Shown here: piece after piece, positions 1 through 8,357 of the stretch | Position numbering within the stretch: position 1 is the first letter of the stretch | Layout: every line of letters starts with the position of its first letter | Notes under the pieces: model-generated | Database searches by the model: none | Told to the model about the DNA's origin: nothing | What the model saw: only the letters and a program-made list of their open reading frames with translations | Made by a program: the position numbers and the translations under genes | DNA from: JAGQPD01 sp020426865 | Lineage (GTDB): Bacteria; Planctomycetota; Planctomycetia; Pirellulales; Pirellulaceae | Length of the DNA stretch: 64,000 nucleotides | Assembly (NCBI GenBank): GCA_041399065.1 | Contig: JAWKTN010000012.1 | Span: 1-64,000 of the forward strand | Direction: 5' to 3'

Positions 1-296
1 TCGGGCGACACGTGCGTGACGCCAAAACGCTTCCAAGTGCCATCGAGACTTGCGGTAAGCAATGCGGGAGTACGTGCCGCGATCGACGAGTTCTCGATGT
101 TCTCTTCCGAGTTCACTGAGTAGATAAGGACGACATCTTCATCGCCGCTGATTGCCAATGAACGCTCCAGTCCGCGAATGAATCCGACGACAACGAATAC
201 CAGCATCACCACCGTTGCCAAAGCAACGAGTGTCAACGCAGTCCGCACTGGCCGTCGCGCCAAATTGCGAACACCGTATTCCCAAGGAAGTAGCAT
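1..296 (-). CDS. ABC transporter permease, FtsX/MacB-like (partial)
   Basis: The minus strand is open from an ATG at 296 to the left edge, so only about 98 N-terminal residues are present. The protein opens with LLPWEYGVRNLARRPVRTAL, then a long hydrophobic segment (residues about 20-40, TLVALATVVMLVFVVVGFI), then a soluble stretch. This basic-then-TM start is typical of MacB/FtsX-type permeases that work with an ATPase in export or lipoprotein release. The first periplasmic domain is cut off by the window edge. The call rests on the N-terminus alone. Confidence 0.65.
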   Translation of the reverse strand, partial: MLLPWEYGVRNLARRPVRTALTLVALATVVMLVFVVVGFIRGLERSLAISGDEDVVLIYSVNSEENIENSSIAARTPALLTASLDGTWKRFGVTHVSP

Positions 297-491
297 CAGT
301 CGAATCTCGACGTTGGGGTGATGAAGGGTCGATCACTCGAACCGCTGCGCACAAACGCGCAGCAACGATCAAAAGAGGTGACCGACCGAAAAACTGCCAG
401 ATCGAATGGCGACCGCGAAACTCAAGTGCGAGAAGGCGTGTCATTGGATCGGCAAACGGTCAGCGGCAAGCAAAGCCGCAGAGCAGGACCG

Positions 492-881
492 CTAAATCAA
501 CCAAGACTGATACGCAACCAGCGCATCGCGACCACCGGGATAGCTGGGCGGTCGATCTCTCGCATCAACTCGTGAGCCGCTGGGTAGCAGATAGTCCGTG
601 GAAAGAATCCAAGCCCCTGAAGCGACACAATCACTCGCTTCGCGAATCTCAGGATCAGCCTGAACCGTAGCCCCTTCACAGATGCAGTTGGGACAAGAGC
701 AATCACCTCCCGGCGACGGTTGGCCGTTTGATGACTCATCGCCGTCCTGAGCATCCTGACAGCAACAAGCTGCTTGCGCGCAATCACCATCGACGACCAC
801 TCCCGTCTGACAGGAGAGGCAGCGCAACGGACACACCAACAAGTTGGCGATCAACAGTAGTGAGAGGGCGAATCGTCCCAT
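492..881 (-). CDS. Small cysteine-rich exported protein
   Basis: I start at the ATG at 881 because a signal peptide follows directly (MGRFALSLLLIANLLVCPLR); a longer reading to 992 adds an unlikely 37-residue leader. The mature part has about 129 residues, with cysteine clusters (CLSC, CCC, CSCPNC) in the first half and no cysteine near the end. No enzyme family is recognised. Its position upstream of, and on the same strand as, the ABC permease suggests an export or metal-handling operon, which is inference. Short Cys-rich exported proteins beside efflux genes are common in planctomycetes. Confidence 0.55.
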   Translation of the reverse strand: MGRFALSLLLIANLLVCPLRCLSCQTGVVVDGDCAQAACCCQDAQDGDESSNGQPSPGGDCSCPNCICEGATVQADPEIREASDCVASGAWILSTDYLLPSGSRVDARDRPPSYPGGRDALVAYQSWLI

Positions 882-1296
882 TCCACTATCGTACGTTTGA
901 AACAGTTTCCAAGCAAGTTCGGCTTGGTGTCGGGTGTCGAGAGTCAAGGCTCGAGTGTCGCACCGCCACTTCTCATACGATGTGATCTTCACGATCGTTT
1001 TTTTTGCTCTCGATTTTGTTGTCGAGGGACCTGCGTCGCGAAACCGCCGATGAGCGCCCGTGCCGAAACTGAGCCAAACGGGACGACGATAGCACTGCTC
1101 AGCTTCTGGCAGAGCAATTCACGGGGCGCACCATAGGCCAGCAGGCTCGATATTTCTTTCTGATACTTAGCCATTCTGATTTCATCGCCCGATTGGTGGA
1201 GTTAGAACGGCATTCATCGCAACGCACCGCTGTCTTCGGATTCGCCTAACTGACAACTCGTTGAACCGACACATCGCTTTCGTGGTGTCGTCGCGA

Positions 1297-1310
1297 GTTG
1301 ACACTGTCGC
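1297..1310 (+). promoter_or_regulatory. Candidate activator site (shared 14-mer)
   Basis: GTTGACACTGTCGC lies about 55 bases upstream of the GG of the sigma-54 promoter candidate at 1364. The same 14 bases occur at 11557-11570 between two other sigma-54 candidates. The core GACA-C-TGTC is a perfect dyad, as expected of an enhancer-binding protein site. Function is inferred. Confidence 0.4.
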
Positions 1311-1363
1311 CAGTGCATGACGGTTTGCTCGTCCAAAGCTTGTAGATTTGCAGAAATCAAGAG

Positions 1364-1379
1364 CGGCATGGCGATTGCT
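1364..1379 (+). promoter_or_regulatory. Sigma-54 promoter candidate
   Basis: CGGCATGGCGATTGCT fits the -24/-12 consensus TGGCACG-N4-TTGCW, with GG at 1365 and GC at 1377 (12 bases apart). It lies about 60 bases upstream of the 43-residue gene at 1438. Confidence 0.5.
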
Positions 1380-1437
1380 TTCTTAATTCGACATGACAAC
1401 ACGGATGTTCCCTTTCCTCGAACTGGAGAACTCAATC

Positions 1438-1569
1438 ATGTCGACGGTCCCTGATAAGAAACGTAGCCGAATAGACAGATTCGAATCCCTGACCCCCAGC
1501 GAGCAATTGCTGGGCACGCTGGTCGTCCTCGCAGTGCTGCTGCTGGCCCTGTTCTTGCGGTCGATGTAG
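1438..1569 (+). CDS. 43-residue single-pass membrane protein
   Basis: A 43-codon ORF with GGAG about 8 bases before its ATG. Residues 1-24 are hydrophilic and charged (MSTVPDKKRSRIDRFESLTP). Residues about 24-40 form one hydrophobic helix (LLGTLVVLAVLLLALFL), followed by RSM and stop. A sigma-54 promoter candidate lies just upstream, and the gene precedes the histidine kinase gene. No family is recognised. The ribosome site, promoter and clear TM helix argue that it is real. A role as a small envelope stress protein is speculation. Confidence 0.6.
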   Translation: MSTVPDKKRSRIDRFESLTPSEQLLGTLVVLAVLLLALFLRSM

Positions 1570-1626
1570 GTCCGCGGCCGAGCCAAGAAAGGACGGGGGA
1601 AGAATCACTCGACCATTCGTTTTACA

Positions 1627-2844
1627 ATGCAATCTATGTCAAACGAAGTTCAACACACCGATTCCGACGGTGAGCTCATCGACAACTACGTGTTTCGAGC
1701 GATTGCGGACTATACCTACGACTGGGAGAGTTGGCATTCACCGGAAGGCAAGCTCCTTTGGGTAAACGCCGCAGTGGAGCGGATGACAGGGTATTCTTGG
1801 GATGAATGTCAGAAGATGCCCGACTATCCGCTCAGGTTGGTCTCCGACGAAGACAAGGACAAGATCGCCGAAGTGCTGCGCGATGCTGCTAACGGCGGAA
1901 GTGGCAACGATGTCGAGTTTCAAATCGTACATCACGATGGCTCAATGCGTTGGGCCGCTGTTTCCTGGCAGCCCATGTATGACGACTCACAGCGTCATCT
2001 CGGCTTTCGTACGAGTGTTCGTGATGTCACGGAGCGGCATCACCTAAGAGAAGAGTTGCGGCTTCACAATGAACATCTGGAGCAACTCGTTCAAGAACGG
2101 ACGGCAAAAATCGCGCAATTGGAGGAGCAGCGACTGAAGATGGAGAAGCTCGCCGCACTCGGCCAGATGGCGGCGGGGGTCGCTCACGAAGTCAACAATC
2201 CGCTCGCCGGAATTCGCAACGCATTCGCATTGTTCAAGAGTAATCTGCCTGCCGACGATGAAAATTTCGAATTGCTTGAACTGATCGACAGCGAGATTGA
2301 ACGCATCAGCTCGATCACGCATCAGATGTATCAACTCTACCGGCCGAGCCAGCAATCACCGAACAAGATTGATATTCGACGAACGATTGCTGACATCACC
2401 ACTCTGGTACAGCCGTTGGCAGCGCAGTCGAACGTTGAGGTCAGCTCTTGCAGTGACGAATGTGTGCGTCATGGACATCTTGGTCCAACGGAAGTTATCC
2501 TTCGAGAAGGTGAGTTGCGACAAATATTGCTGAACATTATCCGTAACGCGATTCAAGCATCCCCGTTGTCCGGCGAGGTCATGATCGAGACTTCGACCTC
2601 CAAAAGCCAGGTCACCATTACCGTTACAGACCAAGGTGAAGGCATTTCGGATGAGGTAGCGGCCAAGATGTTCGAACCATTCTTTAGCACGAAGACCGGG
2701 ACTCGGCAGGGCATGGGGCTTGGCCTGTCCGTGTCGCGCAGCCTCGCCGAGGCGATGGGCGGAACCATAACAATCTCAAATACCAACAGTAGTGGGGCCC
2801 AAGTCACAATCGTGCTACCACGCCAGGTTGCCAGTGATGACTGA
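1627..2844 (+). CDS. PAS-domain sensor histidine kinase
   Basis: A soluble 405-residue kinase. A PAS fold covers residues about 20-140, followed by a coiled-coil linker. The dimerisation/phosphoacceptor helix has GVAHEVNNPL, with the phosphorylated His at about residue 187. The HATPase domain shows an N box (NIIRNAIQA), a G1 box (DQGEGIS), an F box (FEPFFSTK) and a G2 box (GMGLGLS). No membrane segment is seen, so it should sense a cytosolic cue through PAS. The start could also be the ATG at 1636. The gene overlaps the next one by 8 bases, so the two form a two-component pair of the NtrB/NtrC type. Confidence 0.9.
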   Translation: MQSMSNEVQHTDSDGELIDNYVFRAIADYTYDWESWHSPEGKLLWVNAAVERMTGYSWDECQKMPDYPLRLVSDEDKDKIAEVLRDAANGGSGNDVEFQIVHHDGSMRWAAVSWQPMYDDSQRHLGFRTSVRDVTERHHLREELRLHNEHLEQLVQERTAKIAQLEEQRLKMEKLAALGQMAAGVAHEVNNPLAGIRNAFALFKSNLPADDENFELLELIDSEIERISSITHQMYQLYRPSQQSPNKIDIRRTIADITTLVQPLAAQSNVEVSSCSDECVRHGHLGPTEVILREGELRQILLNIIRNAIQASPLSGEVMIETSTSKSQVTITVTDQGEGISDEVAAKMFEPFFSTKTGTRQGMGLGLSVSRSLAEAMGGTITISNTNSSGAQVTIVLPRQVASDD

Positions 2845-4237
2845 AAAAACATCAGCGAAACGCATTCTGATCGCGGACGACGAACCGCTTTATCTGCGAA
2901 CCACCGGGCAACTTCTGCGGAAGGCGGGATATGAGTGCGTTTGCGTCCCCGACGCCGATGCCGCTTTGGACAAACTTCGCAGCGAACCATTCGATCTGGT
3001 GCTGTCCGACTTGAATATGCCTGGCAATCTGAAGCTCGAACTGCTCCAACAGGGACGATCTCAATGGCCGGATATTCCGCTCATCGTCATCACAGGCGTA
3101 CCATCACTTCCGACTGCGATCGAGAGCGTGCGTCTTGGCATCGCCGACTATCTGCTCAAACCGGTCAAGTATGAAGACCTACTAGCCAGTGTTGGTCGGG
3201 TTCTGGCGCAGCCGACTACGACTCTCCCTGCACCTTCGGCAGTTCAACCTGATATCGATTCGCTGTCGGCGAAGTTTCCCCAAATCGTCGGCCGCAGCGA
3301 GCCCATGCTGGAAGTGCTGGAGATCGTCGACCGCGTTGCGCAAACGGATACAAATGTCTTGATTACCGGCGAAAGCGGAACCGGTAAGGAAGTTATCGCC
3401 GAGGCTATTCACCAACACGGACGTCGACGCGATCACAACTTCCAGATCATTGACTGCACGGCGATACCAGAAACGCTCTTCGAGTCAGTTTTGTTCGGAC
3501 ACGCCAAGGGTTCCTTCACCGGTGCGGTTAAGGATCAGGAAGGTCTGTTGAGTCGTAGCCATCGCGGCACCGCTTTTTTCGATGAGATTGGCGAACTACC
3601 TCTGCCGTCTCAGGCGAAATTGCTCCGTGCTGTGCAGGAGCAGGCTTTTACGCCGGTCGGAAAGAGCGAGCTGCGCCGCGTCGACACACGCTACATCTGC
3701 GCCACCAACCGCGATTTGCAGGAGGAGGTCAACGCCGGACGATTTCGGCAAGACCTGTTCTATCGACTCGGCGTGATCCACATGGAACTACCGCCACTAC
3801 GTGAACGTGGGGACGACGTGATGCTGTTGGCCCACCGTTTTTTAACTGACCTGCAAAAAGGCAAAGAACGAGTCACCGACTTTTCTGACGAAGTCGTTGA
3901 GCGTTTCCGAAGCTACGAGTGGCCGGGAAACATTCGAGAATTGCGGAACGTCGTCGAACGCACGGTCGCATTAGCGAAGACGGAGACGGTTCAGATATCT
4001 GACCTGCCCAAGCCAATTCGTGAATCGAATCGCTCCACGTCCAGCTCGGTTTCAGTGCTTGCAGAAATTTCTCGTGAGGAAGCACTCGACAACGCGGACC
4101 GCAGCTACCTCTCGGCGTTACTTGAAAAGCACGGCGGCAACATCTCGCAGGCCGCTCGCCACGCCGGTCTATCGCGACAAGGCATGCACAAGCTGCTTAG
4201 TCGGCACGGTCTGGATGCCGACCAATTCCGTCCGTAG
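2837..4237 (+). CDS. Sigma-54-dependent response regulator (NtrC family)
   Basis: A 466-residue protein with three domains. The receiver domain (residues about 8-125) has the acidic pair IADDE and a phosphoacceptor Asp at about 58 (LVLSDLNMPG). The AAA+ domain (about 155-390) has Walker A GESGTGKE, the sigma-54 contact loop SFTGA and Walker B AFFDEIGELP. A C-terminal Fis-type helix-turn-helix (NISQAARHAGLSRQGMHKLL) ends the protein. I start at the ATG at 2837, which overlaps the kinase stop; a longer frame to 2792 lies inside the kinase gene. It should activate sigma-54 promoters when phosphorylated, and several such promoter candidates lie nearby. Confidence 0.93.
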   Translation: MTEKTSAKRILIADDEPLYLRTTGQLLRKAGYECVCVPDADAALDKLRSEPFDLVLSDLNMPGNLKLELLQQGRSQWPDIPLIVITGVPSLPTAIESVRLGIADYLLKPVKYEDLLASVGRVLAQPTTTLPAPSAVQPDIDSLSAKFPQIVGRSEPMLEVLEIVDRVAQTDTNVLITGESGTGKEVIAEAIHQHGRRRDHNFQIIDCTAIPETLFESVLFGHAKGSFTGAVKDQEGLLSRSHRGTAFFDEIGELPLPSQAKLLRAVQEQAFTPVGKSELRRVDTRYICATNRDLQEEVNAGRFRQDLFYRLGVIHMELPPLRERGDDVMLLAHRFLTDLQKGKERVTDFSDEVVERFRSYEWPGNIRELRNVVERTVALAKTETVQISDLPKPIRESNRSTSSSVSVLAEISREEALDNADRSYLSALLEKHGGNISQAARHAGLSRQGMHKLLSRHGLDADQFRP

Positions 4238-4241
4238 GTAG

Positions 4242-4327
4242 GACAGGCTTCCAGCGCTTCCAGCCTGCCATTCTCTTCTGGTACGCATTCGAGTGCATTG
4301 ACAGGCTGGAAGCGCTGGAAGCCTGTC
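4242..4327. repeat. Long inverted repeat, REP-like copy 1
   Basis: Two 28-base arms (4242-4269 and 4300-4327) are inverted copies matching at 27 of 28 positions, with a 30-base spacer. Each arm contains GACAGGCTTCCAGC or its complement. The element starts 4 bases after the regulator stop codon. Related sequences occur at 14561, 16319 and 18264, always between genes, so this looks like a dispersed extragenic palindrome. It could also act as a terminator. Confidence 0.65.
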
Positions 4328-4483
4328 GTACGTCTACTTGCGCTGACGACCGTCGCCGCCAATTGACGAAAGCCGTAAACGCGTCGCAGTCTTGTCGGGC
4401 ACATCTTCCAACGCACACGCGATATCGCTCGCAATCTGTTTCCTTTTCTAACTGCTGAGTGATTTACTCAGTTCGCTGGTGAA

Positions 4484-4500
4484 TTGGTCCGCGTGTTGCA
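4484..4500 (+). promoter_or_regulatory. Sigma-54 promoter candidate
   Basis: TTGGTCCGCGTGTTGCA has GG at 4486 and GC at 4498, 12 bases apart, with a full TTGCA -12 element. It lies about 40 bases upstream of the gene at 4539 and would drive the 4539-5654 operon. Confidence 0.5.
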
Positions 4501-4538
4501 ATAGTAACAAGGCATGAAACCTAACGACGAGGTCGATC

Positions 4539-4817
4539 ATGTCTCTAAGCCTACTAGAAGAGCAACGTACATCCCAACCAACGCCGCTCCGCACTCCGAC
4601 CTTCGTTGTCGACCGCGTGGAACCGGACGAGCCGCGGCTGCGATTCGCGCAGCCGTCCGTGACAACCGATGAAGAAATCACGTTTGTCAAAAAGGTGGTG
4701 CTGTGGATGTTGTTCCTCAGTATTGCACCGCTGATTCTGTTCCTAGTTGTCAATTACTTTCATCCGGAGTTATTTCTGACCCCGATTGCGCCAAACAAGG
4801 CAGGAGTTACACCATGA
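4539..4817 (+). CDS. Small single-pass membrane protein
   Basis: 92 residues: a hydrophilic N-terminal half (residues 1-50) followed by one strong hydrophobic segment (about 53-70, VVLWMLFLSIAPLILFLVV) and a short tail. It shares an ATGA overlap with the Rnk-like gene that follows, so the two are translationally linked. A sigma-54 promoter candidate sits upstream. I recognise no family. The close coupling suggests it belongs to the stress operon. Confidence 0.65.
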   Translation: MSLSLLEEQRTSQPTPLRTPTFVVDRVEPDEPRLRFAQPSVTTDEEITFVKKVVLWMLFLSIAPLILFLVVNYFHPELFLTPIAPNKAGVTP

Positions 4818-5230
4818 CCACCAAGAGACAAATCATCGTTAATAGCGAAGATCATGAGCGTCTGGAACACCTTTTCGTTAGTGGGTTCGCAGCCGCGTTT
4901 AGCGACAAGCCATACCTTCAGTCCCTGAGAGGCGAATTGAATGTCGCGAAAATCGTCGAACCTGAAAAGATTCCAGCGGACGTCGTAACCATGAACTCGA
5001 CCGTGCGACTGCTTGATCCGCGAACCAAGGAGGTCGATACCTACACGCTCGTCTATCCGGAAGACGCAAACATCTCCGAAGGCAAGCTGTCCGTCTTGGC
5101 TCCGATTGGAACCGCGATCCTTGGATATCGTGTTGGCGATGTCGTTCGTTGGCAGGTGCCCAGCGGGATGACTCGGGTTCGCATCGAAGAACTGGTGTTT
5201 CAACCAGAGCGTGACGGGGCAGTCGCGTGA
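4814..5230 (+). CDS. Rnk/GreA-like elongation factor family protein
   Basis: 138 residues, starting at the ATG at 4814 inside the ATGA overlap with the previous stop. The C-terminal half carries the GreA/GreB C-terminal FKBP-like fold seen in Rnk: VTMNSTVRLLDP, YTLVYPEDANISEGKLSVLA, then PIGTAILGYRVGDVVRW. This module binds RNA polymerase in GreA and Rnk. The N-terminal part is helical and short, as in Rnk, rather than a full GreA coiled coil with its acidic tip. A paralogue lies at 10624. The role is probably modulation of RNA polymerase under stress. Confidence 0.8.
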   Translation: MTTKRQIIVNSEDHERLEHLFVSGFAAAFSDKPYLQSLRGELNVAKIVEPEKIPADVVTMNSTVRLLDPRTKEVDTYTLVYPEDANISEGKLSVLAPIGTAILGYRVGDVVRWQVPSGMTRVRIEELVFQPERDGAVA

Positions 5231-5280
5231 GTGCGGCCGATTGAATCCGATTCGTACACATCAACGCAGGAAAACAATTC

Positions 5281-5654
5281 ATGAACATCACGATCAACGC
5301 ACCGATTGAATCAAATCGCAATGGCTTTGAGGATGCCACTGTTCGCCGAGTCTCGAGAGCATTGGCTCGATTCTCTCATCGAATCAGTCGCGTGGATGTC
5401 ACTCTGCTCGACGAGAATGGTCCACGCGGTGGAGTAGACAAAAGTGCCAAATCCGGCTTGTCATGCCTGGCTTTGGAGAACTCACGACGTCCGCCAAGCA
5501 TGAAAGCCAGTGGGCGGCAGTCGCACAGGCGTCGAACCAAGCTCGGAGAATGGTGTTGGCAAGGCTGACCCGTCGTCAAGCTCGCCGCGTGCGAAGACAT
5601 CAGAAGTTTTTCGAGTCGTCCAGATCGCAGTTCGATCAGATGATGGATGTCTGA
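5281..5654 (+). pseudogene. HPF/RaiA-like ribosome hibernation protein, frameshifted
   Basis: The reading frame from the ATG at 5281 gives an HPF-like start (DATVRRVSRALARFSHRIS, then VTLLDENGPRGGVDK). After the AAAA at 5440-5443 it runs into unrelated sequence and stops at 5568. Adding one A restores KKCQIRLVMPGFGELTTSAK and a basic C-terminal region to the stop at 5654. The second half is therefore in the other frame, and a single base is missing. HPF-type proteins bind the 30S subunit and inactivate ribosomes in starvation. Either the gene is broken or the base was lost in sequencing. I see no slippery heptamer that would argue for programmed frameshifting. Confidence 0.7.
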
Positions 5655-5772
5655 ATGGGAGTGCCAGCCATGATTCGCGTTGTCGCACAGGACGAAGTGA
5701 GCGGGCACACACATGTGCAATGCGGACTGAATGCTCCGCTCGGATATCTAGTCAGACGCCTTTGACGGGCCA

Positions 5773-5788
5773 TTGGCATCTGGTTTGC
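5773..5788 (+). promoter_or_regulatory. Sigma-54 promoter candidate
   Basis: TTGGCATCTGGTTTGC has GG at 5775 and GC at 5787, with the expected 12-base spacing. It lies about 70 bases upstream of the universal stress protein gene at 5857. Confidence 0.5.
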
Positions 5789-5856
5789 GTCTAGTGCCAA
5801 TGTGGTCTGAGTTCGTGCACTTCGAAGACAACGTTTATCAATAAGGAGATCGAACC

Positions 5857-6786
5857 ATGAAACGATTTAAGAAACTGCTTGTCGCTACGGATACGCGTAT
5901 CGCTGAACATTCGGTGGTCGAAGAAGCGGCAGAACTCGCCGCGCAAAATCAAGCGGCCCTTACTATCGTGGATGTCGTTCCCGAATCGTCGTGGATTGCG
6001 AGTTTAGTGACCACCGATCTCAAATCGATGCGGGAGGCATACGGTAGAGAAACGCAGGACAAGCTTGAGTCGCTGGCGACACCGATACGAGAGAAAGGAT
6101 TAGAAGTCGCGACACGCGTCTTGACCGGAAAGACATCCGTAGAAATTACCCGTGAGGTGATACGAGAAATGCATGATCTCGTGATGGCTGTCGCCAAGGG
6201 CCAGGGCAGCAAGCGGAAAGGCTTCTTCGGCTACACCGCACTTGACCTGCTACGCAACTGTCCCAGTGCGGTTTGGCTGGTCACCAAAGAAAGCGCGGAG
6301 AAGATCAGCCACGTACTTGGTTGTGTTGATGTCTCCAGCGACCAACCTGTGGACGAGGAACTGAACGACAAGGTCTACGAACTCACGACTTCAATCGGCC
6401 AATTTCACGAATCCCGGCATTCGATATTGCACGCATGGCGAATGCACGACGAAGCATTACTCAGTTCACGCTTGACCGAAGGCCATGTCGCAGAGTTCGT
6501 TAGAGACCATCGCAAAGCCACGACGAAGCGGTTTGATAAGTTCTTGAAGAAACATGCAAGTTCCGTCGCCTCGGAAAACGCTCATCTCATCAAGGGCCGT
6601 CCACCGGAGACTATCGAGACGTTCGTGCGAGAGAATTCCGTCGATCTTGTCGTGATGGGTACGGTTGCACGTTCGGGGCTCGCGGGCAAGTTGATTGGCA
6701 ACACGGCTGAACAGATTCTTGACCGCATTGAATGTTCCGTGCTCGCAATCAAGCCGTACGACTTCAAGACGTCGATCACGCTATGA
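5857..6786 (+). CDS. Universal stress protein, two Usp domains
   Basis: 309 residues made of two tandem UspA folds (about 1-145 and 150-305). The second domain ends with the nucleotide-binding signature VMGTVARSGLAGKLIGNTAE (G-2X-G-9X-G-N/T) and CSVLAIKP. The first has a less canonical loop (AKGQGSKRKGFFGYTAL). Its ATG follows an AAGGAG ribosome site. It is the first gene of a run of Usp and MgtC genes behind a sigma-54 promoter candidate. Double-Usp proteins are cytosolic stress factors, usually needed for survival when growth stops. Confidence 0.88.
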   Translation: MKRFKKLLVATDTRIAEHSVVEEAAELAAQNQAALTIVDVVPESSWIASLVTTDLKSMREAYGRETQDKLESLATPIREKGLEVATRVLTGKTSVEITREVIREMHDLVMAVAKGQGSKRKGFFGYTALDLLRNCPSAVWLVTKESAEKISHVLGCVDVSSDQPVDEELNDKVYELTTSIGQFHESRHSILHAWRMHDEALLSSRLTEGHVAEFVRDHRKATTKRFDKFLKKHASSVASENAHLIKGRPPETIETFVRENSVDLVVMGTVARSGLAGKLIGNTAEQILDRIECSVLAIKPYDFKTSITL

Positions 6787-6792
6787 CTCCAC

Positions 6793-7701
6793 TTGCGGCG
6801 CGAACACAAACCAACTCAAAGAGTGAAACCATGGAAATTCGGCAAGTCTTTGTTAACGACTGATCTCTCCGACAACGCTCGCCAAGCCTATGAGTGTGCG
6901 GCGAGCCTTACGTCGAAGTTTGAAGCGACCCTCCACCTGGTACATTTCGCCGGTGCGATCCTGAACCTCGTACCGGCCTCGCGTGACAAGTTGCTCGACA
7001 CGTTGGAACAAGCACTCACGGACGAAAGCAGTCAGCATCAGAAATTTGAGGACATCGACATTCAGCCGCGGTTAGAGCCGCAGCGTTGGACCCGCAAACG
7101 CCAGCGAACACTCGAACAAGAACTCGATATCGACCTAATTGTTATGTCGCCGCAAGGACGGACTGGGCTTGCAAAGATGTTGTTGGGGAGCTTTGCCGAT
7201 CGATTGGTGCGTCATTCGTCGGTGCCGGTCTTATTGTTCCGCCCAACGGAGAACTCCGCGACGCTCAATCCTCGAACCGTTTTAGTCCCCCATGACTTTT
7301 ACGACCGCCCACAGGCCGTCCTTCCGGCTATCCGATGGCTCGATCAACAGTTCAATTCCACGTTCCGTTTTCTTCATGTTTACGATCCGTCGTTCATGAC
7401 CAGCCCTCAATCAGTCCGAGGAATGGAACGGCAATTCGCCCTCGCGCTGAAAAGCACGCACACGATGTCGATTGAAGAACGTTTCGCGAAGCTGGTCGAC
7501 GAAGAACTTCAAGAACTCGACGCAACGCTGGAAACGGCTCAAGGCATTCCATCGCAGCAGGTTGTGCAGCGAGCCAACCACTTACCAGCGGTCCTTGTGC
7601 TACTGGGAAAACGAGACGGACTGGGCAGCGTTGCTCGAAGCGTCATCCGCGAGGCCAAATGCAGCGTGCTGACCATGCCAACAATGGAAGAAGACGCCTG
7701 A
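6793..7701 (+). CDS. Universal stress protein, two Usp domains (second)
   Basis: 302 residues, starting 6 bases after the previous stop. The first Usp domain ends in VMSPQGRTGLAKMLLGSFAD and PVLLFRP, the classic ATP-binding loop. The second domain (about 155-300) ends in LLGKRDGLGSVARSVIREAK, a degenerate loop. The start is uncertain: TTG at 6793 or GTG at 6823, neither with a good ribosome site; the conserved part begins just after the GTG. It is co-transcribed with the neighbouring Usp gene. Confidence 0.83.
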   Translation: MRREHKPTQRVKPWKFGKSLLTTDLSDNARQAYECAASLTSKFEATLHLVHFAGAILNLVPASRDKLLDTLEQALTDESSQHQKFEDIDIQPRLEPQRWTRKRQRTLEQELDIDLIVMSPQGRTGLAKMLLGSFADRLVRHSSVPVLLFRPTENSATLNPRTVLVPHDFYDRPQAVLPAIRWLDQQFNSTFRFLHVYDPSFMTSPQSVRGMERQFALALKSTHTMSIEERFAKLVDEELQELDATLETAQGIPSQQVVQRANHLPAVLVLLGKRDGLGSVARSVIREAKCSVLTMPTMEEDA

Positions 7702-7711
7702 AGGAAATGTC

Positions 7712-8191
7712 ATGATCGAATCGTTGCTAAGCCACGAAGGCGTTCAGGAGTTTGGAACCGATTGCCTACGGTTGTTCGTTGCATTACTGCTCGGCGGCTT
7801 GTTGGGGATCGAGCGACAGTTTCACGGCCGATGGGCAGGTATTCGAACTCACATGATGGTTTCGCTCGGAGCTGCGATTTTTACGATCGCCGCGTTAACC
7901 GCGGCGCCCAACGACACGAATGAAGTGACTCGTGTAATTCAGGGTATCGCTGCCGGGATCGGGTTCCTTGGTGCGGGAACGATTATCAAGCTGAGCACCG
8001 AAGTCGAAGTCAAAGGTCTAACGACCGCGAGTTCCGTTTGGATGGCCGCTGCCGTCGGCACAGTCGCGGGGTTGGGCGAGTACGCGTTGGCCGCAGCTTC
8101 GGGCGTGATGGCACTGGTAGTATTGGCGTTGCTGCGACCGTTGACTAAAGCGATTGGCAAAGACGCCACACTAAACGGCGCGGGTGACTAG
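7712..8191 (+). CDS. mgtC: MgtC/SapB-family membrane protein
   Basis: 159 residues with four to five hydrophobic segments. The N-terminal part shows the family signature LFVALLLGGLLGIERQFHGR followed by GIRTHMMVSLGAAIF. GIAAGIGFLGAGTIIK and VKGLTTASSVWMAAAVG follow in the expected order. MgtC proteins sit in the inner membrane and affect magnesium limitation and ATP-synthase activity; in environmental bacteria they are often simply magnesium-stress proteins. The ATG follows GGAAATGTC, 10 bases after the previous stop, so the gene is in the Usp operon. It lacks the extra C-terminal domain of virulence MgtC. Confidence 0.85.
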   Translation: MIESLLSHEGVQEFGTDCLRLFVALLLGGLLGIERQFHGRWAGIRTHMMVSLGAAIFTIAALTAAPNDTNEVTRVIQGIAAGIGFLGAGTIIKLSTEVEVKGLTTASSVWMAAAVGTVAGLGEYALAAASGVMALVVLALLRPLTKAIGKDATLNGAGD

Positions 8192-8357
8192 GTGCTCGTG
8201 CCAATCGGCTTAAGTGTAGTGGACGAGGCAACGAGTCCTTGCGTCCCGCGAATTCGTGGCGACTCGTGGCCTCGTCCCTACGGACGGAAAAAACGTCGGC
8301 ATATTCGTGGTGAGGCATTTGTTGATGTCTGCATTTAGTTTTTCAAAGGAGGTCGCC

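Larger units (their letters stand above)
882..1437. other. Intergenic region with regulatory sites
   Basis: No convincing gene is seen in these 556 bases; the open frames here are short and lack coding character. The right part carries a sigma-54 promoter candidate and an upstream repeat, annotated separately. A run of T lies near 1008-1013. Confidence 0.5.

Noticed and set aside
5437..5450. Programmed -1 frameshift in the HPF-like gene
   Set aside because: No X-XXY-YYZ slippery heptamer is present; a one-base loss explains the frames better.
8200..8357. Sigma-54 promoter before the third Usp gene
   Set aside because: Several GG and GC pairs occur but none has the needed 12-base spacing with the flanking consensus.
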